From Dysgonamonadaceae bacterium (lineage in GTDB: Bacteria > Bacteroidota > Bacteroidia > Bacteroidales > Azobacteroidaceae): a DNA stretch of 58,155 nt. Shown here one piece after another: positions 47,468 to 56,754 of the stretch. Within the stretch, counting starts at the first letter, position 1; the number at the start of each line of letters is the position of its first letter. The stretch covers positions 1 to 58,155 of the forward strand of contig JAIRVZ010000096.1 in assembly GCA_031253625.1 (NCBI GenBank), written 5' to 3'. The notes under the pieces were generated by a model. That model did not search any database and had not been told where the DNA came from. It saw only the letters and a list, made by a program, of their open reading frames with translations. The position numbers and the translations under genes are program-made.

Positions 47468-47542
47468 AAGTTAGTAAGTTGATAAGTTAGTAAGTTGGTA
47501 ATGAACGTTTTTTAACTCACGAACTTACTAACTTACTAACTT
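47468..47542. repeat. AAGTTAGT-type inverted repeat between serA and the kinase gene
   Basis: AAGTTAGTAAGTT occurs at 47468-47480 and again within 47484-47501. The latter 18 bases pair with 47525-47542 with one mismatch. It appears to be a dispersed palindromic element of the kind common in Bacteroidota intergenic DNA, lying in the upstream region of the serA-like gene. Confidence 0.75.
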
Positions 47543-47556
47543 AAAAACTCATTTGT

Positions 47557-50043
47557 TTATATTGTTTTCAAAAATTCTTCGGCAGCTTGTAACTGTTTTT
47601 TTGTTAATTGAACCAATTGGTCTATTTTCTCATGCTCGGTGGAACCTTTTTCTAATTCGACAAGAACAGAAACCAGTTCTTCCGCAGAAATCATTCGCAT
47701 CAATGGTAACATTCTATGAGCCGTTTTTTTGATAGACTCCCAATCATTTCCGGCCAAAGCGTCGGTAATGATTTGCATATTTTTGTTTGATTCGTCGATA
47801 AATGAGTGAATAATAGCTTTTCCGGCTTCAACGTCTTCAGGGGCAAATTCCAACAAGGCAGCAAAGCCTCTTTCTTTCTTTTCGGTAAGTGAAGGAGATT
47901 GATAGTCTTTTGCCCTGAAAAAATAGCGGACTGTTTCCAATATCGATTCTGACGTAAATGGTTTGGAAATAAATGCCGAAAAACCGGCTTCTTTGAATTT
48001 TTGCTCCGAAATATCGGAATTCCCGGATAATGCAACAACAGGAACGCTTTGAGCTCCGGCAAAAGTTCCCATTCTGATGCGTTCCACCAGTTCAAACCCA
48101 TTCATGTCGGGCATTTGTATATCCGAAAATATCAAGTCAAACCGGTTGGTTTGTATGAGCGATAACGCATCCAACGAATTTTGACATATTGTGATTTGAA
48201 AACCTTCGTTTTTGAGTAATTCCGAATAAAGATTTAACAGAACAATATCATCATCAATAAATAATATTTTTTTCTCTTCGTTGTGAGTTATTTCATAGAC
48301 AGGGGAAGATGCTGCAATGCTATCGTATTGTTTTTCTCCTGTTTTTTTCAATGGAATTTCAACCGTGAATTTACTTCCTTTGCCTAATTCGGAATCTACT
48401 GAAATTGTGCCGTTTAAGCGATTGACTATTTTTTTTGCAATAGGCAACCCTAATCCGGAGCCTTCTATTGTTGACTTACGAGAATCCAAACGAGTGAATT
48501 CATCGAATATGATCTCCTGATGTTCTTTCTCTATTCCCGGGCCTGTGTCTTTAATCGACAGGCGTATTAAATCAACATTTTCATCAATGGGGGCAAAAGA
48601 GGCTGAAAATACAACTTTCCCTTTGGAACCTGTGAATTTTATGGCATTCGATAACAAATTTTCAACGATTTGCCTTATCCGGAGCGGATCGCTTTCATAG
48701 CCTTGATCTTCTTTTAACTGACAATCATACAGTAAGTTTATTCCGGATTTCTGAGCCATCGGGACAAAACTCCGGTAAATATCTTTCAATAAAATAACAG
48801 GATAAAACGGCATATTTTGGATTTCCTGTTTATCCGATTCCAATGAATGATAATCGAGCAGATTTCTTACTAATTCTAAAATATGCTCGGCAGAATGCTG
48901 CATATTTTCTACATAGTACTCTTCTTTTTTCGATAGTTTATTTTTAGATAACAATTCCATATAACCGATAATGGAACTGATGGGCGCTTTAATATCGTGA
49001 GTAATTGAAAAAATCAATCGTTCACGAGCATCTAATAAATCTTCCGAATATTTTTTTGCATCCTCCAATTGCTCTCTGTAAAGTTGACTGTGGGTAATCG
49101 AGGTTAAAGACATTATCAGAAAAGCCAATACGGTAATAATTGCCAAAAATCCAATTATAGCAACAATTTTTGAAGAACGCTTAAGTGTAGTTTCTTTTTC
49201 TTTCAACAAACTCATAGATGTTTCCTGTTTTCTTTCTTCTAAAGAATGCAGCAAAATACTTATCTGTGACGAAAGGTCTCTATTTACTTCGTATATCAGG
49301 TTTTGCTTATTGGTAAGTTGTTGTGCCAGCTTCCAATGTCGTTCTTCATATTTCCATGAAAGTTCTTGTATATATTGCGTAAGGGTATCTATCAAAACAG
49401 GTACTAACAAAGAGTCTTTCCTATCCTCTCTTGATTTAGACACGACCAGAGAAGAATCGGTTTTTGGGACAAATACATTTCGTACACGATCTACGAAACG
49501 TTTTCTTTCTGTCATAACAAAAGTACTATCCTCTCTGACCATATTGGCGACTCTTTTGACCGATTGCTGCAAGATGTCTTCAAGATTGTCATAATCCCAT
49601 CCCGAAATAACAGTTTTCTTTACAATTTCTTTAGGGGTCTCAACGTTAATCGAATCCAGCAACGAGGCCATTCGTTGAACATTTGCTTTTTTAAGATCCA
49701 ACAAATGAGCAATGCTATCCAAGTGTACCATCACAACCGTATCGTTTGTAATGCTTTTCAACAATTCTATTTGCTCATGGGTTTCTCGCATCAATGAATC
49801 ATATTCGATTTTAAAATTAGGAGATGCATTTGTCATGAGCAAGTTTCCGACACTTTCAACTTTGTATAGAGAAACTAAAAGGCTATTGGCTGTGACTAAT
49901 TCTTTTCGCTCGGTAGATGTACCGTTGTATTTTGAAAAATTCAACAACTCGAAATATATCAACGCAATACCTAACATACACAGGGCTATCATAATGATAA
50001 ACCCAATGATAACTATCCCTTTGGTATGTCGTTTCGCTTTCAA
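47557..50043 (-). CDS. Hybrid histidine kinase with receiver and Hpt domains
   Basis: An 828-residue sensor. Membrane segments at about 11-33 and 293-313 flank a helical periplasmic domain (about 35-290). A HisKA domain has the phospho-acceptor His349 (S-I-T-H-D-I-K). The HATPase domain has an N-box around Asn466 and D-T-G-P-G-I at 499-504. A receiver domain has Asp641 (F-S-D-I-Q-M-P-D) and Lys694. A C-terminal Hpt domain has His776 (K-K-T-A-H-R-M). All relay sites are intact, so a His-Asp-His-Asp relay to the adjacent regulator is likely. It overlaps the regulator gene by 4 bases. Confidence 0.93.
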   Translation of the reverse strand: MKAKRHTKGIVIIGFIIMIALCMLGIALIYFELLNFSKYNGTSTERKELVTANSLLVSLYKVESVGNLLMTNASPNFKIEYDSLMRETHEQIELLKSITNDTVVMVHLDSIAHLLDLKKANVQRMASLLDSINVETPKEIVKKTVISGWDYDNLEDILQQSVKRVANMVREDSTFVMTERKRFVDRVRNVFVPKTDSSLVVSKSREDRKDSLLVPVLIDTLTQYIQELSWKYEERHWKLAQQLTNKQNLIYEVNRDLSSQISILLHSLEERKQETSMSLLKEKETTLKRSSKIVAIIGFLAIITVLAFLIMSLTSITHSQLYREQLEDAKKYSEDLLDARERLIFSITHDIKAPISSIIGYMELLSKNKLSKKEEYYVENMQHSAEHILELVRNLLDYHSLESDKQEIQNMPFYPVILLKDIYRSFVPMAQKSGINLLYDCQLKEDQGYESDPLRIRQIVENLLSNAIKFTGSKGKVVFSASFAPIDENVDLIRLSIKDTGPGIEKEHQEIIFDEFTRLDSRKSTIEGSGLGLPIAKKIVNRLNGTISVDSELGKGSKFTVEIPLKKTGEKQYDSIAASSPVYEITHNEEKKILFIDDDIVLLNLYSELLKNEGFQITICQNSLDALSLIQTNRFDLIFSDIQMPDMNGFELVERIRMGTFAGAQSVPVVALSGNSDISEQKFKEAGFSAFISKPFTSESILETVRYFFRAKDYQSPSLTEKKERGFAALLEFAPEDVEAGKAIIHSFIDESNKNMQIITDALAGNDWESIKKTAHRMLPLMRMISAEELVSVLVELEKGSTEHEKIDQLVQLTKKQLQAAEEFLKTI

Positions 50044-51398
50044 AATTCGATGTTATATTGTTTCATTTTAGTGTACAATGTTTTCCTGTCGATATCCAAT
50101 AAGTCTGCTGCTTTCGATTTATTGTTTTTTGCTTGTCGTAAAGCCTCTTCGATACGCTCTTTTTCGTTAATATTTTTCAAACTCAAATTGCTTTTTTCAA
50201 GAACATTTTCCGTTGTTTGTTTAGAGGCAAATTCATTCAAAACATAAGGAGGCAGCAAGTCGGGTGTAATGTGACTTTCCTGCGCAATCAATACCATTCG
50301 GTTAATAATATTTCTCAATTCCCGAATATTGCCCGGCCATGAATAGTTCTTAAGCATATCCATAGTTTCAGGAGTAAAACCAATCACATTTTTATTCAAG
50401 TCGCGGTTAGAAATATTCAGAAAATGATGAGCAAACAATTCTATATCATCTTTGCATTCCTGCAAACTTGGCATTTGAATAGTGAATTCGTCGATTCGAT
50501 GATATAAATCCAACCTGAAAGTTCCTCCATTTAAAGCACTGTCTAAATCTTCATTCGTGGCCGAAACGATTCTTACATCGACAGGAATTTCATTATTACT
50601 TCCCACCGGTTTAATTTTCTTTTCTTGCAATACGCGAAGAAGTTGTATTTGTATGTCGGTCGGAAGATTACCTATTTCATCCAAAAACAAGGTACCTCCG
50701 TTGGCCTCCAAAAAATGGCCTGTTTTATTGTTGATGGCTCCTGTGAATGAACCTTTTACATGTCCGAAGAATTCACTTGCCGCCAATTCTTTTGAAAGCA
50801 CGCCACAGTCAACCGGGACAAATGGTCCTTTGGCTCGTTCGCTTTTTTCATGAATCAGTTGAGCGATATGTTCCTTTCCTGAACCACTTTCTCCCCGTAT
50901 CAAAACGGCTAATTTGGTAGGCGCTACCAAATCTACATATTCGTATAAGCGTTTGTATTCGGGAGATTTTCCTACAATAAAATCGAAAGATTCTTCCTTT
51001 GTTTCTTTTGTTTTGGCTTTCTGTTGTTTGTCGTCTATTTGTTTTTTAGAAACTTGTTCTATTTTTTTCAGCAGTTCTTCGGGATTAAGCGGTTTGGCGA
51101 TATAATCGAAAGCGCCAAGCTTGATTGATTCTACGGCAGTTTGTATTTCCGCATAACCGGTCATCATGATAAAAATGACATTCTCGTTGATTTCTTTGAC
51201 CCATTTTAGAAAAGATATACCGCTATCATCGGGAAGTCTTAAGTCCGACAAAACCAAATCCGGCATGGCGGCAATTGCTTCCCGCTTTGCATCGGCTACA
51301 TTCAACACGGTTCTTACTTCAAATCCTTTTTTCGTAAGCCATGTTTTTAGCATCAAACTAAGCGTAAGGTCATCTTCAACAATCAAGATATTCTTCAT
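50040..51398 (-). CDS. Sigma-54-dependent response regulator
   Basis: A 452-residue NtrC-type regulator. The receiver has Asp52 (V-L-S-D-L-R-L-P), Thr80 and Lys102. The AAA+ domain has Walker A G-E-S-G-S-G-K at 169-175, the sigma-54 contact loop as G-S-F-T-G-A at 216-221 (Ser in place of the usual first Ala), and Walker B T-L-F-L-D-E-I near 236-242. A Fis-type helix-turn-helix ends the protein (about 415-450). It precedes and overlaps its kinase gene. It is the only sigma-54 activator in the window. Confidence 0.95.
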   Translation of the reverse strand: MKNILIVEDDLTLSLMLKTWLTKKGFEVRTVLNVADAKREAIAAMPDLVLSDLRLPDDSGISFLKWVKEINENVIFIMMTGYAEIQTAVESIKLGAFDYIAKPLNPEELLKKIEQVSKKQIDDKQQKAKTKETKEESFDFIVGKSPEYKRLYEYVDLVAPTKLAVLIRGESGSGKEHIAQLIHEKSERAKGPFVPVDCGVLSKELAASEFFGHVKGSFTGAINNKTGHFLEANGGTLFLDEIGNLPTDIQIQLLRVLQEKKIKPVGSNNEIPVDVRIVSATNEDLDSALNGGTFRLDLYHRIDEFTIQMPSLQECKDDIELFAHHFLNISNRDLNKNVIGFTPETMDMLKNYSWPGNIRELRNIINRMVLIAQESHITPDLLPPYVLNEFASKQTTENVLEKSNLSLKNINEKERIEEALRQAKNNKSKAADLLDIDRKTLYTKMKQYNIEF

Positions 51399-51434
51399 CT
51401 TTATACTACGACAAGCTGTATTATTATTTCACAG

Positions 51435-51442
51435 CAAAAGTA
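51435..51442 (-). promoter_or_regulatory. -7 element of the regulator-kinase operon
   Basis: Minus-strand TACTTTTG matches TAnnTTTG, 36 bases before the ATG at 51398. Confidence 0.45.
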
Positions 51443-51493
51443 GTTATTTTTTGTGTATGTATAAAAAAAGGTGGGAAATTCGCGGTAATATAT

Positions 51494-51501
51494 TATTTTT
51501 G
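51494..51501 (+). promoter_or_regulatory. -7 element of the YfhO gene
   Basis: TATTTTTG matches TAnnTTTG, 30 bases before the ATG at 51532. It supports that start rather than the far upstream in-frame start at 51166, which would lie inside the divergent regulator gene. Confidence 0.5.
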
Positions 51502-51531
51502 TCGCTAAATAATTTAATTGATTTTTTCGCA

Positions 51532-54045
51532 ATGAATAAATTTAAATCTCTTCTTAAAACAGCTTTGCCTCATTTAGGCGTGATTCTTTTTTTCTTTATC
51601 TTGGTGTTTATCTATTTTTTTCCTGCTTTCGACGGACAAGTATTGCCGCAAGGAGATGCCATCAAATATGATGGAATGGCACGAGAATTGGTAGAGCACG
51701 GAGAGCCTTCGGGTTGGTTGGGATCCATGTTTTCCGGAATGCCGTCTTATCAGGTAACCGGTTATTCGGAAGGAATTAATTTCATGGAAAAAATCAAAAT
51801 CGGATTAGCCAACATATTGCATTTCAAAACATCCGGACCCATTTTTATCATGTTGATTTGCTCTTATATTTTGTTTTTGGTTATGGGGGCAAGCATTCCT
51901 TTGGCGATTTTCGGAGCAATCGGCATCACATTTCCATCGTATAATTTTATTATCATTGAGGCAGGCCATGTGGCTAAAATATGGGCATTGGCTTACTTAC
52001 CATTGATATTGGCGGGCTTTACTGCAATAGTCAAAAAGTGGTATCTTCCCGGCTTTTTGCTTTTTGTGTTTGGCCTGTATTTGCAGGTGGCTATGAATCA
52101 TTTTCAAATCACGTATTACACCGCTATTTTCTGTTTTATTCTATTTATTGCTTTTGTCATATACTGCATACGCACTAAAGATTTCAAACACTTGGGTATT
52201 TCTACCGGAATTATGGCGTTGGCGATGTTATTTGTTGTCGGAACAAACATCACCAATCTATACGAAACCAGTGAATTAGCCAAAGAAAGCACGCGTGGAA
52301 AAACCGAATTAACACCTCTCGAAAGTAATGAATCCACTTCCGCCTCAAAAGGTTTGGATAAGGATTATGTTTTTGCATGGAGTTATGGGAAAGCCGAAAC
52401 TTTTACTTTTTTGATTCCTAATTTTATGGGAGGAGTATCTCGAAATTTCGGGGAAGATTCGGGAACTTATAAAATATTGGTTAATAAAGTCCAAACAGGA
52501 CAAATCGACGGAAATACTGCCGGGCAATTCTTTTCTTTTGCTCGTGAATATTGGGGTTCAAAACCTTTTACTTCCGGTCCCGTCTACTTTGGAGCAATTG
52601 TTTGTTTATTATTCCTGTTTGCATTTTTTATCGTTCCCGGAAAGCAGAAATGGTGGTTGCTGATTGCGGCTATATTTTTTACTATGCTGGCTTGGGGAAA
52701 TAACCTTGCTTGGTTCAACGATTTCATGTATTATTATTTTCCATATTACAGTCGTTTCCGCACGGTCGAAATGACGCTGGTTATTCCGGGAATTATTTTC
52801 CCGATTCTGTCGGTTATGGCGTTGAAAGAATTATTTACCGGAAATGTTTCGAAAGAAAAAATGAATAAAGCGCTTATTTATTCCGTAAGTATTGTTGGTG
52901 GAATTTGTCTGATTTTTTGGATAATGCCAGGCGTATTCTTGAGATTTTTGACGGTTGAGGAAATAAAAAGCGGCTTACCTATGTGGTTTTTAGATGCTTT
53001 GGCCGACGACAGGAAAGCTTTGCTGCAAGCAGATGCTTTACGTTCGCTAATATTCGTTTTACTTGCCGCCCTCCTACTTTATGTGTATATCAAAGCGAAA
53101 GATAAAAAGAAAATCGGTGTATTGGTCATTATTGGTCTGATTGTTTTGTGTTTGTTTGATTTATGGCAAGTAAATAAGCGTTACTTGAATCATGATCATT
53201 TTGTATCTCCTAAGAAACTCAAAGAACAAACATTCAAGAAGTCTGTTGCCGACGAAGCTATTTTAGCAGACACGGCTCTTTCTTTCCGCGTGTTGAATTT
53301 GAATAATCCATTCAATGAAACCTTCACTTCTTATTTCCATAAATCTATCGGAGGTTATCATGCAGCTAAATTACAACGTTATCAAGATTTAATCGACAGG
53401 CGATTGAACGGAGAAATCAGATCAATAATCAACACGTTGAGCAACAATCCGACAGAAGAAAGCATATTACAAACGTTAGAAAAAACTACTTCTTTGAATA
53501 TGTTGAATACGAAGTACATTATTTATAATCCTTCTCAACTTCCTCTTTACAACCCATTTCATTATGGAAACGCTTGGTTTGTAGATACTTATCGTTTTGT
53601 AAGCAATGCAGATGAAGAAATCGAGGCTTTGAATACTTTGATGCCTTTAACAGAAGCTGTGTTGGATATAAGATTTGAATCCAACCTGAAAGATTTACAA
53701 ATTGCTCCCGATTCTACTGCAAAAATTGAAATGACTCATTATGCTCCCGATAAACTTGAATATCAATCTTCTTCTCAAAAAGAAGGTTTGGTTGTGTTCT
53801 CTGAAATTTATTATCCTTATGGTTGGAAAGCATATATCGACGGGCAACAAGTGCCAATCAGTCGTGTCAACTGGACGCTCCGTGCTTTGGTGGTTCCTGC
53901 CGGAGAGCATAAGATAGAAATGGTATTCGATAATGACGCTATCAAGGTAGTCGGCATAATCACTACCGTTTTCTCTGCCATTTTGGTATTGTTATTATTA
54001 GGTTCTATTATCTATTTGTTGCGACGGCATTATCGTAATAGCTAA
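51532..54045 (+). CDS. YfhO family membrane protein
   Basis: An 837-residue integral membrane protein with about 13 hydrophobic segments. An early periplasmic loop has D-G-Q-V-L-P-Q-G-D-A, and a C-terminal soluble beta domain (about 690-805) is followed by a last membrane segment. This plan fits the YfhO/GT-C-like family, some of whose members glycosylate teichoic acids in Firmicutes; the role here is unknown. The frame is open from 51166, but the conserved start M-N-K-F-K-S-L-L-K is at 51532. Confidence 0.88.
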   Translation: MNKFKSLLKTALPHLGVILFFFILVFIYFFPAFDGQVLPQGDAIKYDGMARELVEHGEPSGWLGSMFSGMPSYQVTGYSEGINFMEKIKIGLANILHFKTSGPIFIMLICSYILFLVMGASIPLAIFGAIGITFPSYNFIIIEAGHVAKIWALAYLPLILAGFTAIVKKWYLPGFLLFVFGLYLQVAMNHFQITYYTAIFCFILFIAFVIYCIRTKDFKHLGISTGIMALAMLFVVGTNITNLYETSELAKESTRGKTELTPLESNESTSASKGLDKDYVFAWSYGKAETFTFLIPNFMGGVSRNFGEDSGTYKILVNKVQTGQIDGNTAGQFFSFAREYWGSKPFTSGPVYFGAIVCLLFLFAFFIVPGKQKWWLLIAAIFFTMLAWGNNLAWFNDFMYYYFPYYSRFRTVEMTLVIPGIIFPILSVMALKELFTGNVSKEKMNKALIYSVSIVGGICLIFWIMPGVFLRFLTVEEIKSGLPMWFLDALADDRKALLQADALRSLIFVLLAALLLYVYIKAKDKKKIGVLVIIGLIVLCLFDLWQVNKRYLNHDHFVSPKKLKEQTFKKSVADEAILADTALSFRVLNLNNPFNETFTSYFHKSIGGYHAAKLQRYQDLIDRRLNGEIRSIINTLSNNPTEESILQTLEKTTSLNMLNTKYIIYNPSQLPLYNPFHYGNAWFVDTYRFVSNADEEIEALNTLMPLTEAVLDIRFESNLKDLQIAPDSTAKIEMTHYAPDKLEYQSSSQKEGLVVFSEIYYPYGWKAYIDGQQVPISRVNWTLRALVVPAGEHKIEMVFDNDAIKVVGIITTVFSAILVLLLLGSIIYLLRRHYRNS

Positions 54046-54159
54046 TAATAAACTAAATGCATTATTTACGAGTTGTCGGCAAGTTTGGCGAACAACTCAG
54101 CGAAAAAATGGAGAGGCCGATAGCCGGAAGTAGAGGCAAAACTTTCAAAATAGAGAGAA

Positions 54160-54864
54160 ATGGAAAATTTAAGACCAAATGAACAACGAGCCAAAAATGC
54201 AATCTTATTGATTTGGATTGTATTGGCATTAGAAATCGTAAATCTTACTTCAAGTTATATGCAGTATGATTTACTTCAAACTGTAGCCAATGGTGGTTTT
54301 ACATCTGATGAGGCAGCAGAAGCAAATGACACAAGAGAAGGGCTTCTTGGCATGATTTATCTTATAGCCTATTTGATTTCTGCCGTTACTTTTATTATGT
54401 GGTTCAGACGAGCGTATTTTAACTTGCACCAAAAAGTTAATACTCTTCAATTTTCAGAAGGTTGGGCGGCAGGAAGTTGGTTTGTTCCAATAGTAAACTT
54501 ATATAGACCATATCAAATAATGAAAGAAATATATGTCGAAACAAAAAGACTATTTACAAGAAAAGGACTTTCTGAAAAAATTGATTATTCTACAAGTTAC
54601 TTAGGTTGGTGGTGGACACTTTGGATAATTTCAGCAATAATCGGACAATTTGTTTTTAGATTTTCCCTCAAAAGTGCTGATACCATAGACAATCTTATAA
54701 TAACAACTGCTGCACAAATGATTTTGAGCATATTAGGAATTCCGCTTGCTCTTATAACGATTAAAATCATCAAGGATTACTCGAAAGTAGAACCACTATT
54801 GACTGAAATTAGCGATGAAGAACCAAAAGTAGATAGTGAAAATGATGCTGAAAACGTACTGTAA
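54160..54864 (+). CDS. DUF4328 domain membrane protein
   Basis: A 234-residue protein with four hydrophobic segments at about 14-35, 63-83, 148-165 and 184-205. The family signature W-A-A-G-S-W-F-V-P-I-V-N-L-Y-R-P-Y-Q-I-M is near 105-125. The C-terminal tail is acidic. The function of DUF4328 is unknown. The 114-base gap before it holds a small GAGTTGT/ACAACTC hairpin at 54070-54098. Confidence 0.85.
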   Translation: MENLRPNEQRAKNAILLIWIVLALEIVNLTSSYMQYDLLQTVANGGFTSDEAAEANDTREGLLGMIYLIAYLISAVTFIMWFRRAYFNLHQKVNTLQFSEGWAAGSWFVPIVNLYRPYQIMKEIYVETKRLFTRKGLSEKIDYSTSYLGWWWTLWIISAIIGQFVFRFSLKSADTIDNLIITTAAQMILSILGIPLALITIKIIKDYSKVEPLLTEISDEEPKVDSENDAENVL

Positions 54865-54922
54865 AAAGTCGACAAAAAGCATAGTCAAAAATTGAAAGTT
54901 AAATAATATAAATCACTTTATC

Positions 54923-55294
54923 ATGGGAAGAGCAATTTTTAATCTTATTATTAGTATTATTTTTATTATTGGAGGTCTAAGCGGCGGTTTGGTGCTGAGA
55001 GGAACAAATAGTAGCGGAGCATTAGTTATAGTCGGGTTTGTTTTTCTTTCTATTAGTATTTACAGATTGGCAACCAACGGGCAAAATCAAACTGAGGAAG
55101 AAGAAGTGAATGTAAATATACCGAATTCAACACCGTCAGAACATATACAAAGAGCAACAGAGTTGATTGAACAAGGAATGGGAAGAGAAACAATATTTGA
55201 AACATTAAAATCTGACGGATTAGTAGGGAAAGAAATATCAGATGCTTACTATTATGCTTACAATATATACTTGAAAAAACAAGAACAAATCTGA
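54923..55294 (+). CDS. Small membrane protein of unknown function
   Basis: A 123-residue protein with two hydrophobic segments (about 5-27 and 32-50), followed by a soluble tail with an acidic stretch (E-E-E-E-V) and a helical region ending in Y-Y-Y-A-Y-N-I-Y. I do not recognise the family. It lies 58 bases after the DUF4328 gene, in the same direction and with a similar A+T-rich base use, so they may have moved together. Confidence 0.65.
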   Translation: MGRAIFNLIISIIFIIGGLSGGLVLRGTNSSGALVIVGFVFLSISIYRLATNGQNQTEEEEVNVNIPNSTPSEHIQRATELIEQGMGRETIFETLKSDGLVGKEISDAYYYAYNIYLKKQEQI

Positions 55295-55323
55295 TAAACA
55301 GAATATTTTTGCTAAATAAATAT

Positions 55324-55818
55324 ATGAACATAAGAAAAGCAACATTAGACGATGTTTGTGCTATTTGCAACATTTACAATTATTACATTGAGAACACAAC
55401 GATATCATTTGAAACAATGCCTGTCTCAGAAACCGAAATGAAACAACGGATGAATGAGACAATTAGTGCGGGGTATTCGTTTTATATCGGAGAGATTGAC
55501 AGTAAAATTATTGGTTATTATTACACACATCGTTGGAATAATCGTTTTGCATACAAAAGTACAGTAGAAGAAAGTATTTATTTAGACAAAGATGAAATTG
55601 GTAAAGGGTATGGCACGCAACTGTTTGAGCATTTATTAAAACATATAGACAAAAAAACAACTCATGTATTGATTGCAGGTATTTGTATTCCGAATGAAAG
55701 CAGCGTTCGTCTGCACGAAAAATTCGGATTTAAGCAAATATCGCATATGAAAGAAATTGGATGGAAATTTGACCAATGGCGAGATGTTGGGCATTGGCAA
55801 CTGATATTTAAACACTAA
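55324..55818 (+). CDS. GNAT family N-acetyltransferase (phosphinothricin acetyltransferase type)
   Basis: A 164-residue acetyltransferase. It starts I-R-K-A-T-L-D-D-V as in PAT-like enzymes. The acetyl-CoA motif K-G-Y-G-T-Q-L near 98-104 fits the Q/R-x-x-G-x-G/A pattern. N-E-S-S-V-R-L-H-E-K-F-G-F near 123-135 and W-R-D-V-G-H-W-Q near the end complete the pattern. The frame extends five codons upstream, but the ATG at 55324 is the conserved start. The substrate is unknown. Confidence 0.9.
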   Translation: MNIRKATLDDVCAICNIYNYYIENTTISFETMPVSETEMKQRMNETISAGYSFYIGEIDSKIIGYYYTHRWNNRFAYKSTVEESIYLDKDEIGKGYGTQLFEHLLKHIDKKTTHVLIAGICIPNESSVRLHEKFGFKQISHMKEIGWKFDQWRDVGHWQLIFKH

Positions 55819-55836
55819 CAACATACCCTACCCGCA

Positions 55837-56754
55837 ATGGATAATCCGTTTAGATTTTCAGTCATCTTCTGTACTTACAATCGAGAGAAGTACATTTACA
55901 AAGCAATGGAAAGTATTGCCTTGCAAAATTATCCGCGTGATAAGTATGAAATTGTTTTGATAAATAATAATTCTACTGATTCGACAGAAGAATTATGTAA
56001 TATCTTTAAGGAAAAATATCCCGATATTTCTTTTACTTATTGTGTTGAAAGTCAACAAGGATTATCATACGCCCGCAATCGAGGTATTCGAGAAAGCCGG
56101 GGAGAATTGCTCGTTTATGTGGATGACGACGCGACAGTTTTTCCGGATTATTTGAAAGCATACGATGATTTTTTCGAAAAATATCCGGCCGAATGGGTGG
56201 CGGGAGGTCCGATTATTCCTCATTACGAAACCGAACCTCCCCAATGGTTATCGTATTATACGGAAGTGTTATTAACCGCTTATTTATATAAGGGAGAAAA
56301 AACTATTCCGTTTAAGCATGGTCAGTTTCCCGGAGGAGGCAATGCTTGTTATCGTGCCGAAGTTTTTGAGAAATTCGGCTTGTTCAATGTCGAATTAGGA
56401 AGAAAAGGAAACGGTTTGATTGGTGCGGAAGAAAAAGACTTTTTTTCCCGCCTTTTTGCCGTCAAGAAAAAAGTGTGGTATGTTCCCAAAGCAGGAATTT
56501 ATCATTATATACCTGCTCAAAAGCTAACAGAATCCCATTTTAAGAAACTTACTTATTCGATTGGAGTCAGTGAGCGCATCCGCACTTTATCTGTCTCCAA
56601 CATGTTTTTTATCAAGCGATTAATTCAAGAAAAGATAAAATGGGCAGCCTCGATAGTTTTGTTTTGCTCGTTTTTAATAAAAGGGAAAATGAGCAAAGGA
56701 AAAAAATTATTGGAATTCAGATATTATGTAACCAAAGGATTGTTAGGCTTTTAG
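55837..56754 (+). CDS. GT2 family glycosyltransferase
   Basis: A 305-residue GT-A transferase with F-C-T-Y-N-R-E-K, N-N-N-S-T-D-S-T near 47 and D-D-D in V-Y-V-D-D-D-A near 91. The F-P-G-G-G-N-A-C-Y-R-A segment and E-E-K-D-F near 198 are family features. It is separate from the main glycan loci and 18 bases after the GNAT gene. Its end overlaps a convergent permease by 4 bases. Confidence 0.9.
   Translation: MDNPFRFSVIFCTYNREKYIYKAMESIALQNYPRDKYEIVLINNNSTDSTEELCNIFKEKYPDISFTYCVESQQGLSYARNRGIRESRGELLVYVDDDATVFPDYLKAYDDFFEKYPAEWVAGGPIIPHYETEPPQWLSYYTEVLLTAYLYKGEKTIPFKHGQFPGGGNACYRAEVFEKFGLFNVELGRKGNGLIGAEEKDFFSRLFAVKKKVWYVPKAGIYHYIPAQKLTESHFKKLTYSIGVSERIRTLSVSNMFFIKRLIQEKIKWAASIVLFCSFLIKGKMSKGKKLLEFRYYVTKGLLGF

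Noticed and set aside
51166..51531. N-terminal extension of the YfhO reading frame by 122 residues
   Set aside because: It lies antisense within the response-regulator gene, and the -7 element at 51494 and the conserved M-N-K-F-K start favour 51532.
54070..54098. GAGTTGT/ACAACTC hairpin as an integron attC-like site
   Set aside because: The conserved attC ends are not convincing, there is only one copy, and no integrase gene is in the window.
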